A DNA stretch of 7,046 nucleotides, from the NCBI GenBank assembly GCA_039809985.1, contig JBDHWC010000133.1, positions 1-7,046 on the forward strand. Reading direction: 5' to 3'. The stretch is from JAICJJ01 sp039809985 (GTDB lineage: Bacteria > Chloroflexota > Chloroflexia > Thermomicrobiales > UBA6265). Under the pieces are notes generated by a model, which worked only from the letters and a program-made list of their open reading frames with translations, ran no database searches and was not told the DNA's origin. This document shows, piece after piece, positions 1 through 5,006 of the stretch. Within the stretch, counting starts at the first letter, position 1; every line of letters starts with the position of its first letter. The translations under genes were made by a program, and so were the position numbers.

Positions 1-173
1 CCACCGCCAGCGGCGACGACGGCCGCTTCCGGGCAGCGCTCCCGGCCGGCGACTACGTGCTCGACCCGGGCCCGCCGGAGCCCCGCTGGCCGCGCGGCAG
101 CGCGACCGCCGTCACCATCCCCAGCCGCCGCTGGGTCGAGGCGGTCGTCCAGTTCGACAGCGGCATCCGCTGA
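1..173 (+). CDS. C-terminal end of a protein with a carboxypeptidase-regulatory-like domain (partial)
   Basis: The reading frame is open from position 3 and ends at TGA 171-173, giving the last 56 residues; the start lies outside the window. The segment DGRFRAALPAGDYVLDPGP is typical of the last strands of a carboxypeptidase-regulatory-like (transthyretin-like) beta-sandwich: a 'dG.f...LpaGdY.l.p' turn followed by a final strand (AVTIPSRRWVEAVVQFDSGIR). The closing FDSGIR resembles the ends of small secreted or membrane-anchored beta proteins I associate with high-GC Gram-positives and Chloroflexota, where it follows a 'V.VP...' strand. No catalytic residues are expected in such a domain; it is normally a structural or carbohydrate/peptide-binding accessory. 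Whether this protein has a signal peptide or other domains cannot be seen. It converges on the UspA-like gene, with 77 bp between the two stop codons. The domain family is a moderate-confidence call from a short piece. Confidence 0.62.
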   Translation, partial: TASGDDGRFRAALPAGDYVLDPGPPEPRWPRGSATAVTIPSRRWVEAVVQFDSGIR

Positions 174-233
174 GCCCGGCCCAGCCGAGGGTGCTGCCGG
201 GCACGGTGGCCCGCCGCCCGCTCCGGGCCGGGC
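174..233. terminator. Nested inverted repeat between convergent genes, likely bidirectional terminator
   Basis: GCCCGGCCC (174-182) is perfectly complementary to GGGCCGGGC (225-233). A smaller hairpin, GTGC/GCAC (191-194 and 201-204), lies inside the arm-to-arm region. The repeat starts on the base after the + strand stop (TGA 171-173) and ends 17 bp from the - strand stop (TAG at 251-253), so it fits a shared terminator or 3'-end stabiliser. There is no T-tract on either side, which is common in very GC-rich genomes but lowers certainty. Confidence 0.5.
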
Positions 234-250
234 GCAACCTGCCCGGTCCG

Positions 251-703
251 CTACGGCATGGGCAGCAACAGCACCCCCGTCTCCGCGTGGTCGACCACGA
301 ACCGCGCGGTGTGCCCCAGTCGGCCCGGCCCCGGCCGCCGCCCCGGGTCCAGCCCGAGCACGACGAGCCCGGCCCGTCGCTCGGCCGCGACCTGCACGAT
401 CTCCTGCTCCGGCCGGCCGTGGCGCAGCAACGTCTCGCCGCCCCCGTGCCGGTCGAACCACGCCCGCGCCTCGGCCACCGTCGCGGCGGCGGCGTGCACC
501 GCCATGCCCCGCATCCGCGCCTCCGCCTCCTGCCGGGCGTGGTCCCGTCCCGGCAGCCGCCCGATCACCTGTGCCGCCTCCGCCACCGGCGCGTCGTCGA
601 CCACGTGCAGCGCCACCCAGTCGCGCGGCTCGCCCAGCACCGCCACCGCAGCGTCGAGCAGCGCCGCGGCCCCGAGCCGCCCGACGCAGACCAACGTCGT
701 CAT
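251..703 (-). CDS. UspA-like universal stress protein, single domain with degenerate nucleotide motif
   Basis: This is a 150-residue cytoplasmic protein about the size of a single UspA domain (140-160). The N-terminus forms a first beta strand (TTLVCVGRL). The C-terminal half has the clear Usp layout: HGRPEQEIVQVAAERRAG (95-112), the strand LVVLGLD, a glycine-rich loop, then GHTARFVVDHAETGVLLLP as last helix and strand. In ATP-binding Usp proteins the loop reads G-2x-G-9x-G(S/T). Here I see G117-3x-G121-8x-G130 followed by His131, so nucleotide binding is doubtful. The N-terminal strand also lacks the usual 'vDGS' turn. ATG at 703 is supported by a strong GGAGGAGG Shine-Dalgarno (positions 709-716) five bases upstream. 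It is the last gene of the acetyltransferase-permease-Usp unit, 34 bp after the permease. Role: presumably a stress-related sensor or chaperone-like accessory; the ligand is unknown. Confidence 0.72.
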   Translation of the reverse strand: MTTLVCVGRLGAAALLDAAVAVLGEPRDWVALHVVDDAPVAEAAQVIGRLPGRDHARQEAEARMRGMAVHAAAATVAEARAWFDRHGGGETLLRHGRPEQEIVQVAAERRAGLVVLGLDPGRRPGPGRLGHTARFVVDHAETGVLLLPMP

Positions 704-737
704 CGCCCCCTCCTCCGCGCCGCGCCGCGCCGCCCCC

Positions 738-2027
738 TCACCAGACCGTCAGCACCAGCCAGAGCGCCGCGATTGCCGCCGCCAGCACCACCGGCGTCGT
801 CACCGCCGACACTCCGAGGTAGTCGCGGGTCGAAACATCGACGCCGCGCCGCCGGACCAGCGTCAGCCAGAGCATCGTCGCCAGCGACCCGAACGTCGTC
901 AGCGTCGGCCCGATGTTGGCCCCGACCACCGTGCCGTAGAGCAGCGGCTCCCGGGCCGGCCCCTGCGCGCCCTTCACCACCGAGAGCGCGAGCAGTGTCA
1001 TCGGCACGTTGTTCACCACGTTGCTGCCGACTGCCGTGCCGAGGCTCGCCGCCAGCAGCGCCCGGGCCGGGTCGGCCGGCAGCGTCACCGCCAGCCGCGC
1101 CAGCCAGACCTGTTCGAACCCGCGAACGACGACGAACATGCCGACCACGAAGACGAAGAGCGGCCACGAGACCGACCGCGCCGCCGCCGGCAGGGTCAGC
1201 CGCCGCCCGGCCAGCCCGACCGCCACCAGCAGCCCGCCCCCGGTCAGCGCCGCCCACGCCAGCGGCAGCCGCAGCAGCCCGAGCGCCACCAGCCCGGCCA
1301 GCGTCGCGGCCAGGATCGCGGCGGCGGCGCGCAGCCACCAGTCGGCCGCCCCGAGCACGGCCGTCTCCGGCTCGAACCGGTCCGGCAGCCGGTCGCGGAA
1401 GAGCCACAGGAAGCAGGCGAGGTTCGCCGCCACGGCCACCACGTTCGGCAGCCACATCCGCCCCGCGAACGCGCCGAAGCCGAGCCCGGTCTGACTGTGG
1501 ACGAGCAGGTTCGTCAGGTTGCTGACCGGCAGCGCCAGCGACCCGGTGTTCGCGACGAAGGTGCAGGCGAACATGAACGGCAGCGCGTCGAGCCGCAGCC
1601 GGGTCACCAGCGCGAAGACGACCGGGGTCAGGATCAGCACCGTCACGTCGAGCGACAGCAGCGCGGTCACGACCGCCGCCAGCACGAAGACGAGCACGTA
1701 GAGCCGCCGTCCGGAGCCGCCCGCCCCCAGTTCCACCGCGAGCGCCAGCCGCTCGAAGACCCCCGCCTCCTCCGCCGCCCACGTCAGCAGCATCATCCCG
1801 AACAGGAAGAGCAGCACGTCCCGCGTCTCGCCCAGCACCGCCAGCGCGTCCGCCGGGCTGACCGCCCCGACCAGCAGCATCGCCCCCGCGCCGAGCGCCG
1901 CCGCCAGCGGCTCCCCGACCCGCCCCGGCCGGACCACGATCAGGGCCAGGGTGACCGCGACGATCGCCAGCACCAGCAGCGCCGCCCGCAGGTCGCCGCC
2001 CGCCGCCGCCGAGCGCCCGGCAGCCAC
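738..2027 (-). CDS. ArsB-type ion permease (arsenite/anion efflux, SLC13-like superfamily)
   Basis: This 429-residue integral membrane protein with about 11-12 hydrophobic segments is the same length as E. coli ArsB. By eye it matches ArsB through its whole length: LDVTVLILTP (126-135) against NDGAALILTP, NTGSLALPVSNLTNLLV (160-176) against DTASLPLIVSNLVNIV, WPLFVFVVGMFVVVRGF (288-304), SNVVNNVP (335-342) against SSIMNNMP, and NIGPTLTTFGSLATMLW (371-387) against DLGPKITPIGSLATLLW. The two NN/NT-containing re-entrant segments are hallmarks of the ion transporter superfamily. In known ArsB, As(III)/Sb(III) is expelled using the proton gradient, alone or with the ArsA ATPase. No ArsR, ArsC or ArsA is in the window, so the substrate could be another oxyanion or organic anion. 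The start is GTG at 2027, directly after the acetyltransferase TAG (2028-2030), with GGGGA about eight bases upstream inside that gene. This suggests coupled translation. Confidence 0.8.
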   Translation of the reverse strand: MAAGRSAAAGGDLRAALLVLAIVAVTLALIVVRPGRVGEPLAAALGAGAMLLVGAVSPADALAVLGETRDVLLFLFGMMLLTWAAEEAGVFERLALAVELGAGGSGRRLYVLVFVLAAVVTALLSLDVTVLILTPVVFALVTRLRLDALPFMFACTFVANTGSLALPVSNLTNLLVHSQTGLGFGAFAGRMWLPNVVAVAANLACFLWLFRDRLPDRFEPETAVLGAADWWLRAAAAILAATLAGLVALGLLRLPLAWAALTGGGLLVAVGLAGRRLTLPAAARSVSWPLFVFVVGMFVVVRGFEQVWLARLAVTLPADPARALLAASLGTAVGSNVVNNVPMTLLALSVVKGAQGPAREPLLYGTVVGANIGPTLTTFGSLATMLWLTLVRRRGVDVSTRDYLGVSAVTTPVVLAAAIAALWLVLTVW

Positions 2028-2558
2028 CTACGCGGTCCCCGGCGCGCCGTTCTCCGGCGCCGCCTCCGCGGCCGGGAGCGTGAAGCGGAACACCTGCAGC
2101 ACGAAGCCCGGCCAGTCGGTCGGCTCCTCCCGCTGCCAGACCGCCCCCATCGCCCGGTAGAACGGGGCCGCGTGCGGGTCGGCCCAGAAGAAGAGCGCCG
2201 TCGCCCCCCGCTCGCTTGCCCGCGCCACCGCGTGCTCCCAGAGCAGCCGGCCGCAGCCGGTGCCGATCCGGTCCGGCTCCACGAAGCACTTGTCGAGCTG
2301 CAGCTCCGGCGGCGCGCCCTTCAGCGCGTGGTAGCCGACGACCCGACCTCCCTCCTCCAGCACGTTCACGTCGTGCGCGGCGAGGAACGCCTCGTCCACC
2401 GCCAGCGCCTCCGGCTCGAAGTCGAGGAACGCTGGCTCGTACCCCCAGTGCAGCGTCGAGCGCTCGGTCAGTGCGTGCAGCAGCGCCGCCTCGCCCGGTC
2501 GCGCCGGCCGGATCGCCCGCGCAGCTTGTCGCTCCCCTTTCTCCTCTCTGCGCGACAT
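2028..2558 (-). CDS. GNAT-family N-acetyltransferase ('HWGY' subgroup)
   Basis: This 176-residue protein should transfer an acetyl group from acetyl-CoA to an amine on an unknown substrate in the cytoplasm. Visible GNAT elements, in order, are the N-terminal strand AIRPARPGEAALL (15-27), the conserved RSTLHWGY (33-40), beta strands around VLEEGGRVVGYHAL (66-79), LDKCFVEPDRIGTGCGRLLWEHA (88-110) with the CoA pyrophosphate loop at IGTGCG (98-103), and the C-terminal ADPHAAPFYRAMGA (126-139), a typical motif B. The first Q/R of the Q/RxxGxG motif is Ile98, as I recall for the HWGY subgroup. The frame stays open to an upstream ATG at 2780, but ATG 2558 is preferred: AGGAGG lies seven bases upstream (2566-2571), the length is right for GNAT, and the upstream extension is Arg/Gly-rich with no domain. 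It is first in a - strand unit with the permease and UspA-like genes. Confidence 0.82.
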   Translation of the reverse strand: MSRREEKGERQAARAIRPARPGEAALLHALTERSTLHWGYEPAFLDFEPEALAVDEAFLAAHDVNVLEEGGRVVGYHALKGAPPELQLDKCFVEPDRIGTGCGRLLWEHAVARASERGATALFFWADPHAAPFYRAMGAVWQREEPTDWPGFVLQVFRFTLPAAEAAPENGAPGTA

Positions 2559-2624
2559 CCCACCACCTCCTGCGCGTGACGTGCTTCTCGTCTGGGATGA
2601 GAGCGTGGGTTCTCGCTTTGCGAG
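2556..2624 (-). promoter_or_regulatory. Candidate structured 5' leader of the acetyltransferase mRNA (start-codon sequestering)
   Basis: Read on the - strand, this leader contains four possible pairings. (a) CTCGC-AAA-GCGAG (2624-2612). (b) GAGA/TCTC (2614-2611 with 2602-2599). (c) CATCCCA (2599-2593) with TGGGATG (2562-2556), which contains the ATG. (d) A small GACG/CGTC hairpin (2592-2589 with 2581-2578) stacked directly inside stem c. In the c+d fold the AGGAGG lies in a 15-base bulge and the start codon is paired. Pairings (a) and (b) overlap and exclude each other. CCCAC (2609-2605) can also pair with GTGGG (2563-2559), competing with (c). The stretch is less GC-rich than its surroundings. 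This is a pairing analysis by eye, not a match to a known riboswitch class. Confidence 0.32.
2566..2571 (-). promoter_or_regulatory. Ribosome binding site deciding the acetyltransferase start
   Basis: The - strand reads AGGAGG, then seven bases, then ATG at 2558. This perfect Shine-Dalgarno is the reason to prefer 2558 over the upstream in-frame ATG at 2780. Confidence 0.75.
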
Positions 2625-2845
2625 CCGCGACCGACGCCGCTTGGCCTCTGCGCCCTCGCGTACCCGGCCGCCAGCCGGCGCCCCTCGTCTTCCCGGCGCC
2701 ACGATCGCCCGCGGGACCCCTCGCGCACCCATCCCCGAGGAGTCGCCCGCACCCGGCACGCGGTCAACGCACGGGCCCATTCGTCCCGCCCACCAGCCGA
2801 CTCCCGGGCCGGCCTAAGACTCTCTTCACCTTCGCCCCGCACACT
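2625..2845. other. Intergenic DNA between divergent genes, no supported gene
   Basis: The region lies between the divergent acetyltransferase and glycine-rich protein genes. Reading frames cross it on both strands, but they have no Shine-Dalgarno-supported starts and translate to Arg/Pro/Gly-rich sequence typical of GC-rich noncoding DNA. Promoters for both genes should lie in this gap. I see a TTGACC hexamer on the - strand (2767-2762) but no convincing -10 at the right spacing, and only a weak TAAGAC on the + strand near 2815. Confidence 0.5.
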
Positions 2846-2933
2846 GGTCCCGGAAGCCGATCCGGCAGTCCGCCGGTGTCGTGCCGTGCGGCGGCGTGGC
2901 AACGGCGGCAGACGGGTCGGCGGGACGGGAACC
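2846..2933 (+). promoter_or_regulatory. Possible folded 5' leader of the glycine-rich protein gene
   Basis: GGTCCCG (2846-2852) can pair with CGGGAACC (2926-2933), seven pairs with one bulged A. This encloses a hairpin CCGGC-agtcc-GCCGG (2862-2876) and a weaker TGCC/GGCA arm (2882-2885 with 2898-2901). The closed multi-arm layout ends 5 bases before the ribosome binding site. No conserved riboswitch core was recognised, and GC-rich DNA yields such stems by chance, so confidence is low. Confidence 0.22.
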
Positions 2934-2938
2934 GGAAA

Positions 2939-2944
2939 GGGAGG
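2939..2944 (+). promoter_or_regulatory. Ribosome binding site of the glycine-rich protein
   Basis: GGGAGG lies six bases before ATG 2951 and decides the start; the upstream open frame has no other good site. Part of it, GGAG (2940-2943), can pair with CTCC (2947-2950) just before the ATG, giving a four-pair mini-hairpin with a GAT loop that could damp initiation. Confidence 0.7.
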
Positions 2945-2950
2945 ATCTCC

Positions 2951-3220
2951 ATGGGCGACGAGCTTTTCGCGCAGTACACCTCGTCCGCCGGCAACGGCGG
3001 CGTCGGCACCGCCAACGCCGACGGCGGGTCGGTCAGTCTCGGCAACATCGACAGCGGCGGCAACACCGGCGGCGCGATCGGCGTCGGGGACAGCTGGGGC
3101 GGCGTCTCCGTCACCGGCGAGACCGACACCAACAACACGAGCCTCGGCGTCTCCGCCAACGGCGGCACCGGCATCGCCGACGCCTCCGGCGGCAACTACA
3201 ACCTCGCCTTCACCAGCTAG
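2951..3220 (+). CDS. Small acidic glycine-rich repeat protein of unknown function
   Basis: This 89-residue protein has no signal peptide and no membrane segment. I do not recognise an assigned function. Glycine makes up 23 of 89 residues; the rest is mostly Asn, Ser, Thr, Ala, Asp and Val. There is no Lys, Arg, His, Pro or Cys, against eight acidic residues, so the net charge is about -8. It contains an imperfect repeat: NGGVGTANADGG (15-26) and NGGTGIADASGG (70-81), both followed by alternating small/hydrophobic positions ending in Leu. Between them lie GNIDSGGNTGGAIGVGDSWGG (31-51, single Trp49) and the polar TGETDTNNTSLG. This pattern suggests stacked beta strands or a beta-solenoid/amyloid-like assembly rather than an enzyme (inference). 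The GGGAGG site, C-ending codons throughout and two strong hairpins after the stop support a genuine, probably well expressed single gene. Confidence 0.75.
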   Translation: MGDELFAQYTSSAGNGGVGTANADGGSVSLGNIDSGGNTGGAIGVGDSWGGVSVTGETDTNNTSLGVSANGGTGIADASGGNYNLAFTS

Positions 3221-3264
3221 CGAGGCGCTCGGGGCGACCGTCGCGCTGCCCCAGCCGTGAGCAC

Positions 3265-3292
3265 CGCGGGGCCGGCACCGCCCGGCCCCGCG
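3265..3292 (+). terminator. First hairpin after the glycine-rich protein gene
   Basis: CGCGGGGCCGG (3265-3275) and CCGGCCCCGCG (3282-3292) form a perfect 11-pair stem with a six-base loop, starting 44 bp after the stop codon. No T-tract follows, so it may act as an RNA 3'-end stabiliser or a pause site ahead of the second hairpin. Confidence 0.55.
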
Positions 3293-3318
3293 CCTGCGCG
3301 CCGTCCGGGTGCGGAAAC

Positions 3319-3345
3319 GCGGGGGAGGGCTCGGCCCTCCCCCGC
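3319..3345 (+). terminator. Strong intrinsic terminator
   Basis: GCGGGGGAGGGC (3319-3330) pairs perfectly with GCCCTCCCCCGC (3334-3345) around a TCG loop. The 12-pair stem is followed on the + strand by TTGGGTGTTCT, a loosely T-rich tail. This is the best terminator in the window and ends the glycine-rich protein transcript. It could also stop read-through from the - strand importer operon. Confidence 0.75.
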
Positions 3346-3443
3346 TTGGGTGTTCTCCCGGCTCTCGCCGCCGACGGCTCCGGGGCGCGGCCGGACGCGC
3401 AGCGCCCCGTCCCCCGTTTCGTCGGCTCATGACCCGGCGCGTC

Positions 3444-3465
3444 GCCTCCCTCCATCGAGGGTGGC
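3444..3465 (-). terminator. Hairpin downstream of the importer operon
   Basis: CCCTC (3448-3452) pairs with GAGGG (3457-3461) around a CATC loop, extended after one T/T mismatch by GCC/GGC (3444-3446 with 3463-3465). It lies 58 bp beyond the solute-binding protein stop in the direction of transcription. No T-tract follows. It is likely a secondary 3' structure. Confidence 0.35.
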
Positions 3466-3480
3466 GAGGGCGCAGCCGGG

Positions 3481-3511
3481 GGCTCGCCCGCCCCGGCGGG
3501 GCAGGCGAGCC
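3481..3511 (-). terminator. Long hairpin ending the importer operon
   Basis: GGCTCGCC (3481-3488) pairs with GGCGAGCC (3504-3511). After one C/A mismatch, GCCCC (3490-3494) pairs with GGGGC (3498-3502) around a GGC loop. This 13-pair stem starts 11 bp past the solute-binding protein stop (TAG at 3523-3525). The position strongly suggests the operon's terminator or 3' stabiliser, although a T-tract is missing. Confidence 0.6.
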
Positions 3512-3522
3512 ACGCCCGCGTC

Positions 3523-4863
3523 CTAGCTTCCCTGCAGCGCCTTCAGCGCCTCGATCACCGGCTGCGCCTCCTCGGTCAGCGTCTTCGCCGTCTCGTCGAA
3601 GGCCTGCTGGGCCGGCATGTTGTTGACGATGATCTGCTCCAGCCCCTTGCCGATGATCTGGTCGCCGTTCGGGATGAAGACTCGGGCCGAGTCCTGCGGC
3701 CGCGTCTTCGGCAGCTGGTCGACCGCGACCTTGTAGGCTGGGTTCTTGGCGAAGAAGTCCTGCATGTCCTTGCCGTCGATCGCCGACTTGCGGACCGGCA
3801 TGTAGCCGGTGTTCTGCGACCAGTACGTCGTGATCTCCGGCGAGGTGGCGAAGGCGATGTACTTGAACGCCGCCTCCTGCTTCTCCTTCGGCGAGCTCGC
3901 CAGCACCGCCAGCCCCGCGCCGCCGGTGCAGCAGCCGAAGGTCACCTCCTCCGGCAGGAACGCCGTCCCCACCTTGAAGTTGGCCGCCGCCGTGATCTGC
4001 TTCAAGCTGCCGGTCGAGGCCAGCACCGAGGCCGCCCCGCCGGTGTAGAAGTCGCTCTCCGGCCCGTTGTCCGAGTCGTTGGTGATCGTCGCCCAGCCGT
4101 CCTGCACCGACTTGCGGACGTACTCGCCCGCCTCCACCGTCTTCGGCTGGTTGATCGTGATCGTGAAGTCGGGGTCGGAGTAGCCGCCGCCGAAGGCCCA
4201 CGCCATCCCCTGGAACAGCCACGCCACGTACGAGCCGCCGTTGGCGTGGACGAAGGCCGACTGGGTGACCTTGTCGCCGTCCTTCTTCACCAGCTTCGGC
4301 GCGACCTCGGCGAACTCCGACCACTTCTTCGGCGCGCCCTCCAGCCCCGCCGCCGTGAAGGCGTCGACGTTGTAGTAGAAGAGCGGCGTCGACCGCGCGA
4401 ACGGCACCCAGTAGTTGACGCCGTCGCGGACCCCCTCGTTGAACAGCGACTCGACGTAGTCGCTGGTGTCGATCTTGTTCGCCGTGAAGAAGTCGTTCAG
4501 CGGCGCCAGCGCCTGGGCCAGGTAGAACTTGAACCACCAGACGTCCGACAGGGCCGAGACGTCCGGCGTCTGCTTCGCCGCCATCGCCGCCGTCAGCTTC
4601 TGTGCCGTCTGCTCGTAGTTGCCCTGGAACTGGTAGTTGACCTTGACGTCCTGCTGCGAGTCGTTGAACCGCTTGACGACTTCCTGCTCGGCCTTGCCGA
4701 GGTCGCCCGTCCACGAGCCCCAGTAGGTCACCTCGACCGGGCCGCCCTGGATCCGGGCCGGCACCGCGAAGGTGCTCCGCTTGCCGCCGGCGATCGTCCC
4801 CGCCGCCACCGCCGCGGCCGCCGCCCCCTTCAGGATCGTCCGCCGGTTCGTCGTGCGCTCCAT
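3523..4863 (-). CDS. UgpB-like extracellular solute-binding protein of an ABC importer, Tat-exported
   Basis: This 446-residue family 1 solute-binding protein captures the substrate outside the membrane for the two permeases encoded upstream. A twin-arginine signal is visible: NRRTILKG (6-13), an Ala-rich hydrophobic stretch, and a possible AVPA cleavage site (33-36). No lipobox cysteine is present. From memory of E. coli UgpB, conserved blocks are GNYEQ (81-85, pocket Tyr83), RSTPLFYYNVDAF (157-169), GMAW (219-222), FYTGGAASVLASTGSL (272-287), GGAGL (314-318) and TGYMPV (352-357). Differences: Glu66 of mature UgpB aligns with Asp107 before a WWF run, and Arg374 aligns with Ile404. The only two cysteines are adjacent (311-312). 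The substrate is therefore uncertain: glycerol-3-phosphate, a related diester or a sugar. ATG 4863 has GGGAGG eight bases upstream; the frame's extension to 5706 is spurious. It is the last gene of the operon, 143 bp after the UgpE-like gene. Confidence 0.88.
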   Translation of the reverse strand: MERTTNRRTILKGAAAAAVAAGTIAGGKRSTFAVPARIQGGPVEVTYWGSWTGDLGKAEQEVVKRFNDSQQDVKVNYQFQGNYEQTAQKLTAAMAAKQTPDVSALSDVWWFKFYLAQALAPLNDFFTANKIDTSDYVESLFNEGVRDGVNYWVPFARSTPLFYYNVDAFTAAGLEGAPKKWSEFAEVAPKLVKKDGDKVTQSAFVHANGGSYVAWLFQGMAWAFGGGYSDPDFTITINQPKTVEAGEYVRKSVQDGWATITNDSDNGPESDFYTGGAASVLASTGSLKQITAAANFKVGTAFLPEEVTFGCCTGGAGLAVLASSPKEKQEAAFKYIAFATSPEITTYWSQNTGYMPVRKSAIDGKDMQDFFAKNPAYKVAVDQLPKTRPQDSARVFIPNGDQIIGKGLEQIIVNNMPAQQAFDETAKTLTEEAQPVIEALKALQGS

Positions 4864-5006
4864 CCTTGTTGCCTCCCGCGGTGTCGCGTTGCCGCGTTCC
4901 GTGTCGATGCCGGCCGCCTCCGCGGCCGGGGCCGCGGCCGTCGTCGTCGCCGGCCGCCTCGGACCCGTTGCTCGGTGCGCCGCCCGGCGGCGCGGCCGGG
5001 GGCCGC
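4864..5006 (-). other. Inter-cistronic segment with hairpins between permease and binding-protein genes
   Basis: This segment contains no gene. GCGGCC-GGG-GGCCGC (4992-5006) lies immediately after the UgpE-like stop. CCGGCCGC-CTCC-GCGGCCGG (4910-4929) is a perfect eight-pair stem 46 bp before the solute-binding protein start. GCCGGCCGCCTC occurs twice (4909-4920 and 4949-4960). In other importer operons, stem-loops at this kind of junction protect or separate mRNA segments so that the binding protein is made in excess of the permeases. That role is inferred here. Confidence 0.5.

Noticed and set aside
700..2289. Long - strand frame (529 codons) over the permease gene
   Set aside because: It is out of frame with the clearly ArsB-like protein and is Gly/Ala/Arg-rich without any recognisable fold.
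258..2579. Very long open frame on the + strand (773 codons)
   Set aside because: It lies antisense to the permease and acetyltransferase genes, translates to Arg/Gln/Pro/His-rich low-complexity sequence and has no domain; it is a by-product of high GC content.
2556..2624. T-box or another known riboswitch upstream of the acetyltransferase
   Set aside because: I found no T-box core (GGTGGTACCGCG-like) and no SAM, cobalamin, glycine or guanidine signature; only self-complementarity is supported.
2762..2767. TTGACC as a -35 element for the acetyltransferase unit
   Set aside because: No plausible -10 lies 16-18 bases downstream (the sequence there is GACTCCT), so no promoter is called.
2559..2780. 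N-terminal extension of the acetyltransferase to ATG 2780
   Set aside because: The strong AGGAGG before ATG 2558, normal GNAT length and the unstructured Arg/Gly-rich extension all favour the shorter protein.
2886..3260. Alternative + strand frame of 124 codons over the glycine-rich gene
   Set aside because: It gives Arg/Pro/Ala/Thr-rich sequence without a good ribosome site, whereas the frame starting at 2951 has both the site and an ordered repeat pattern.
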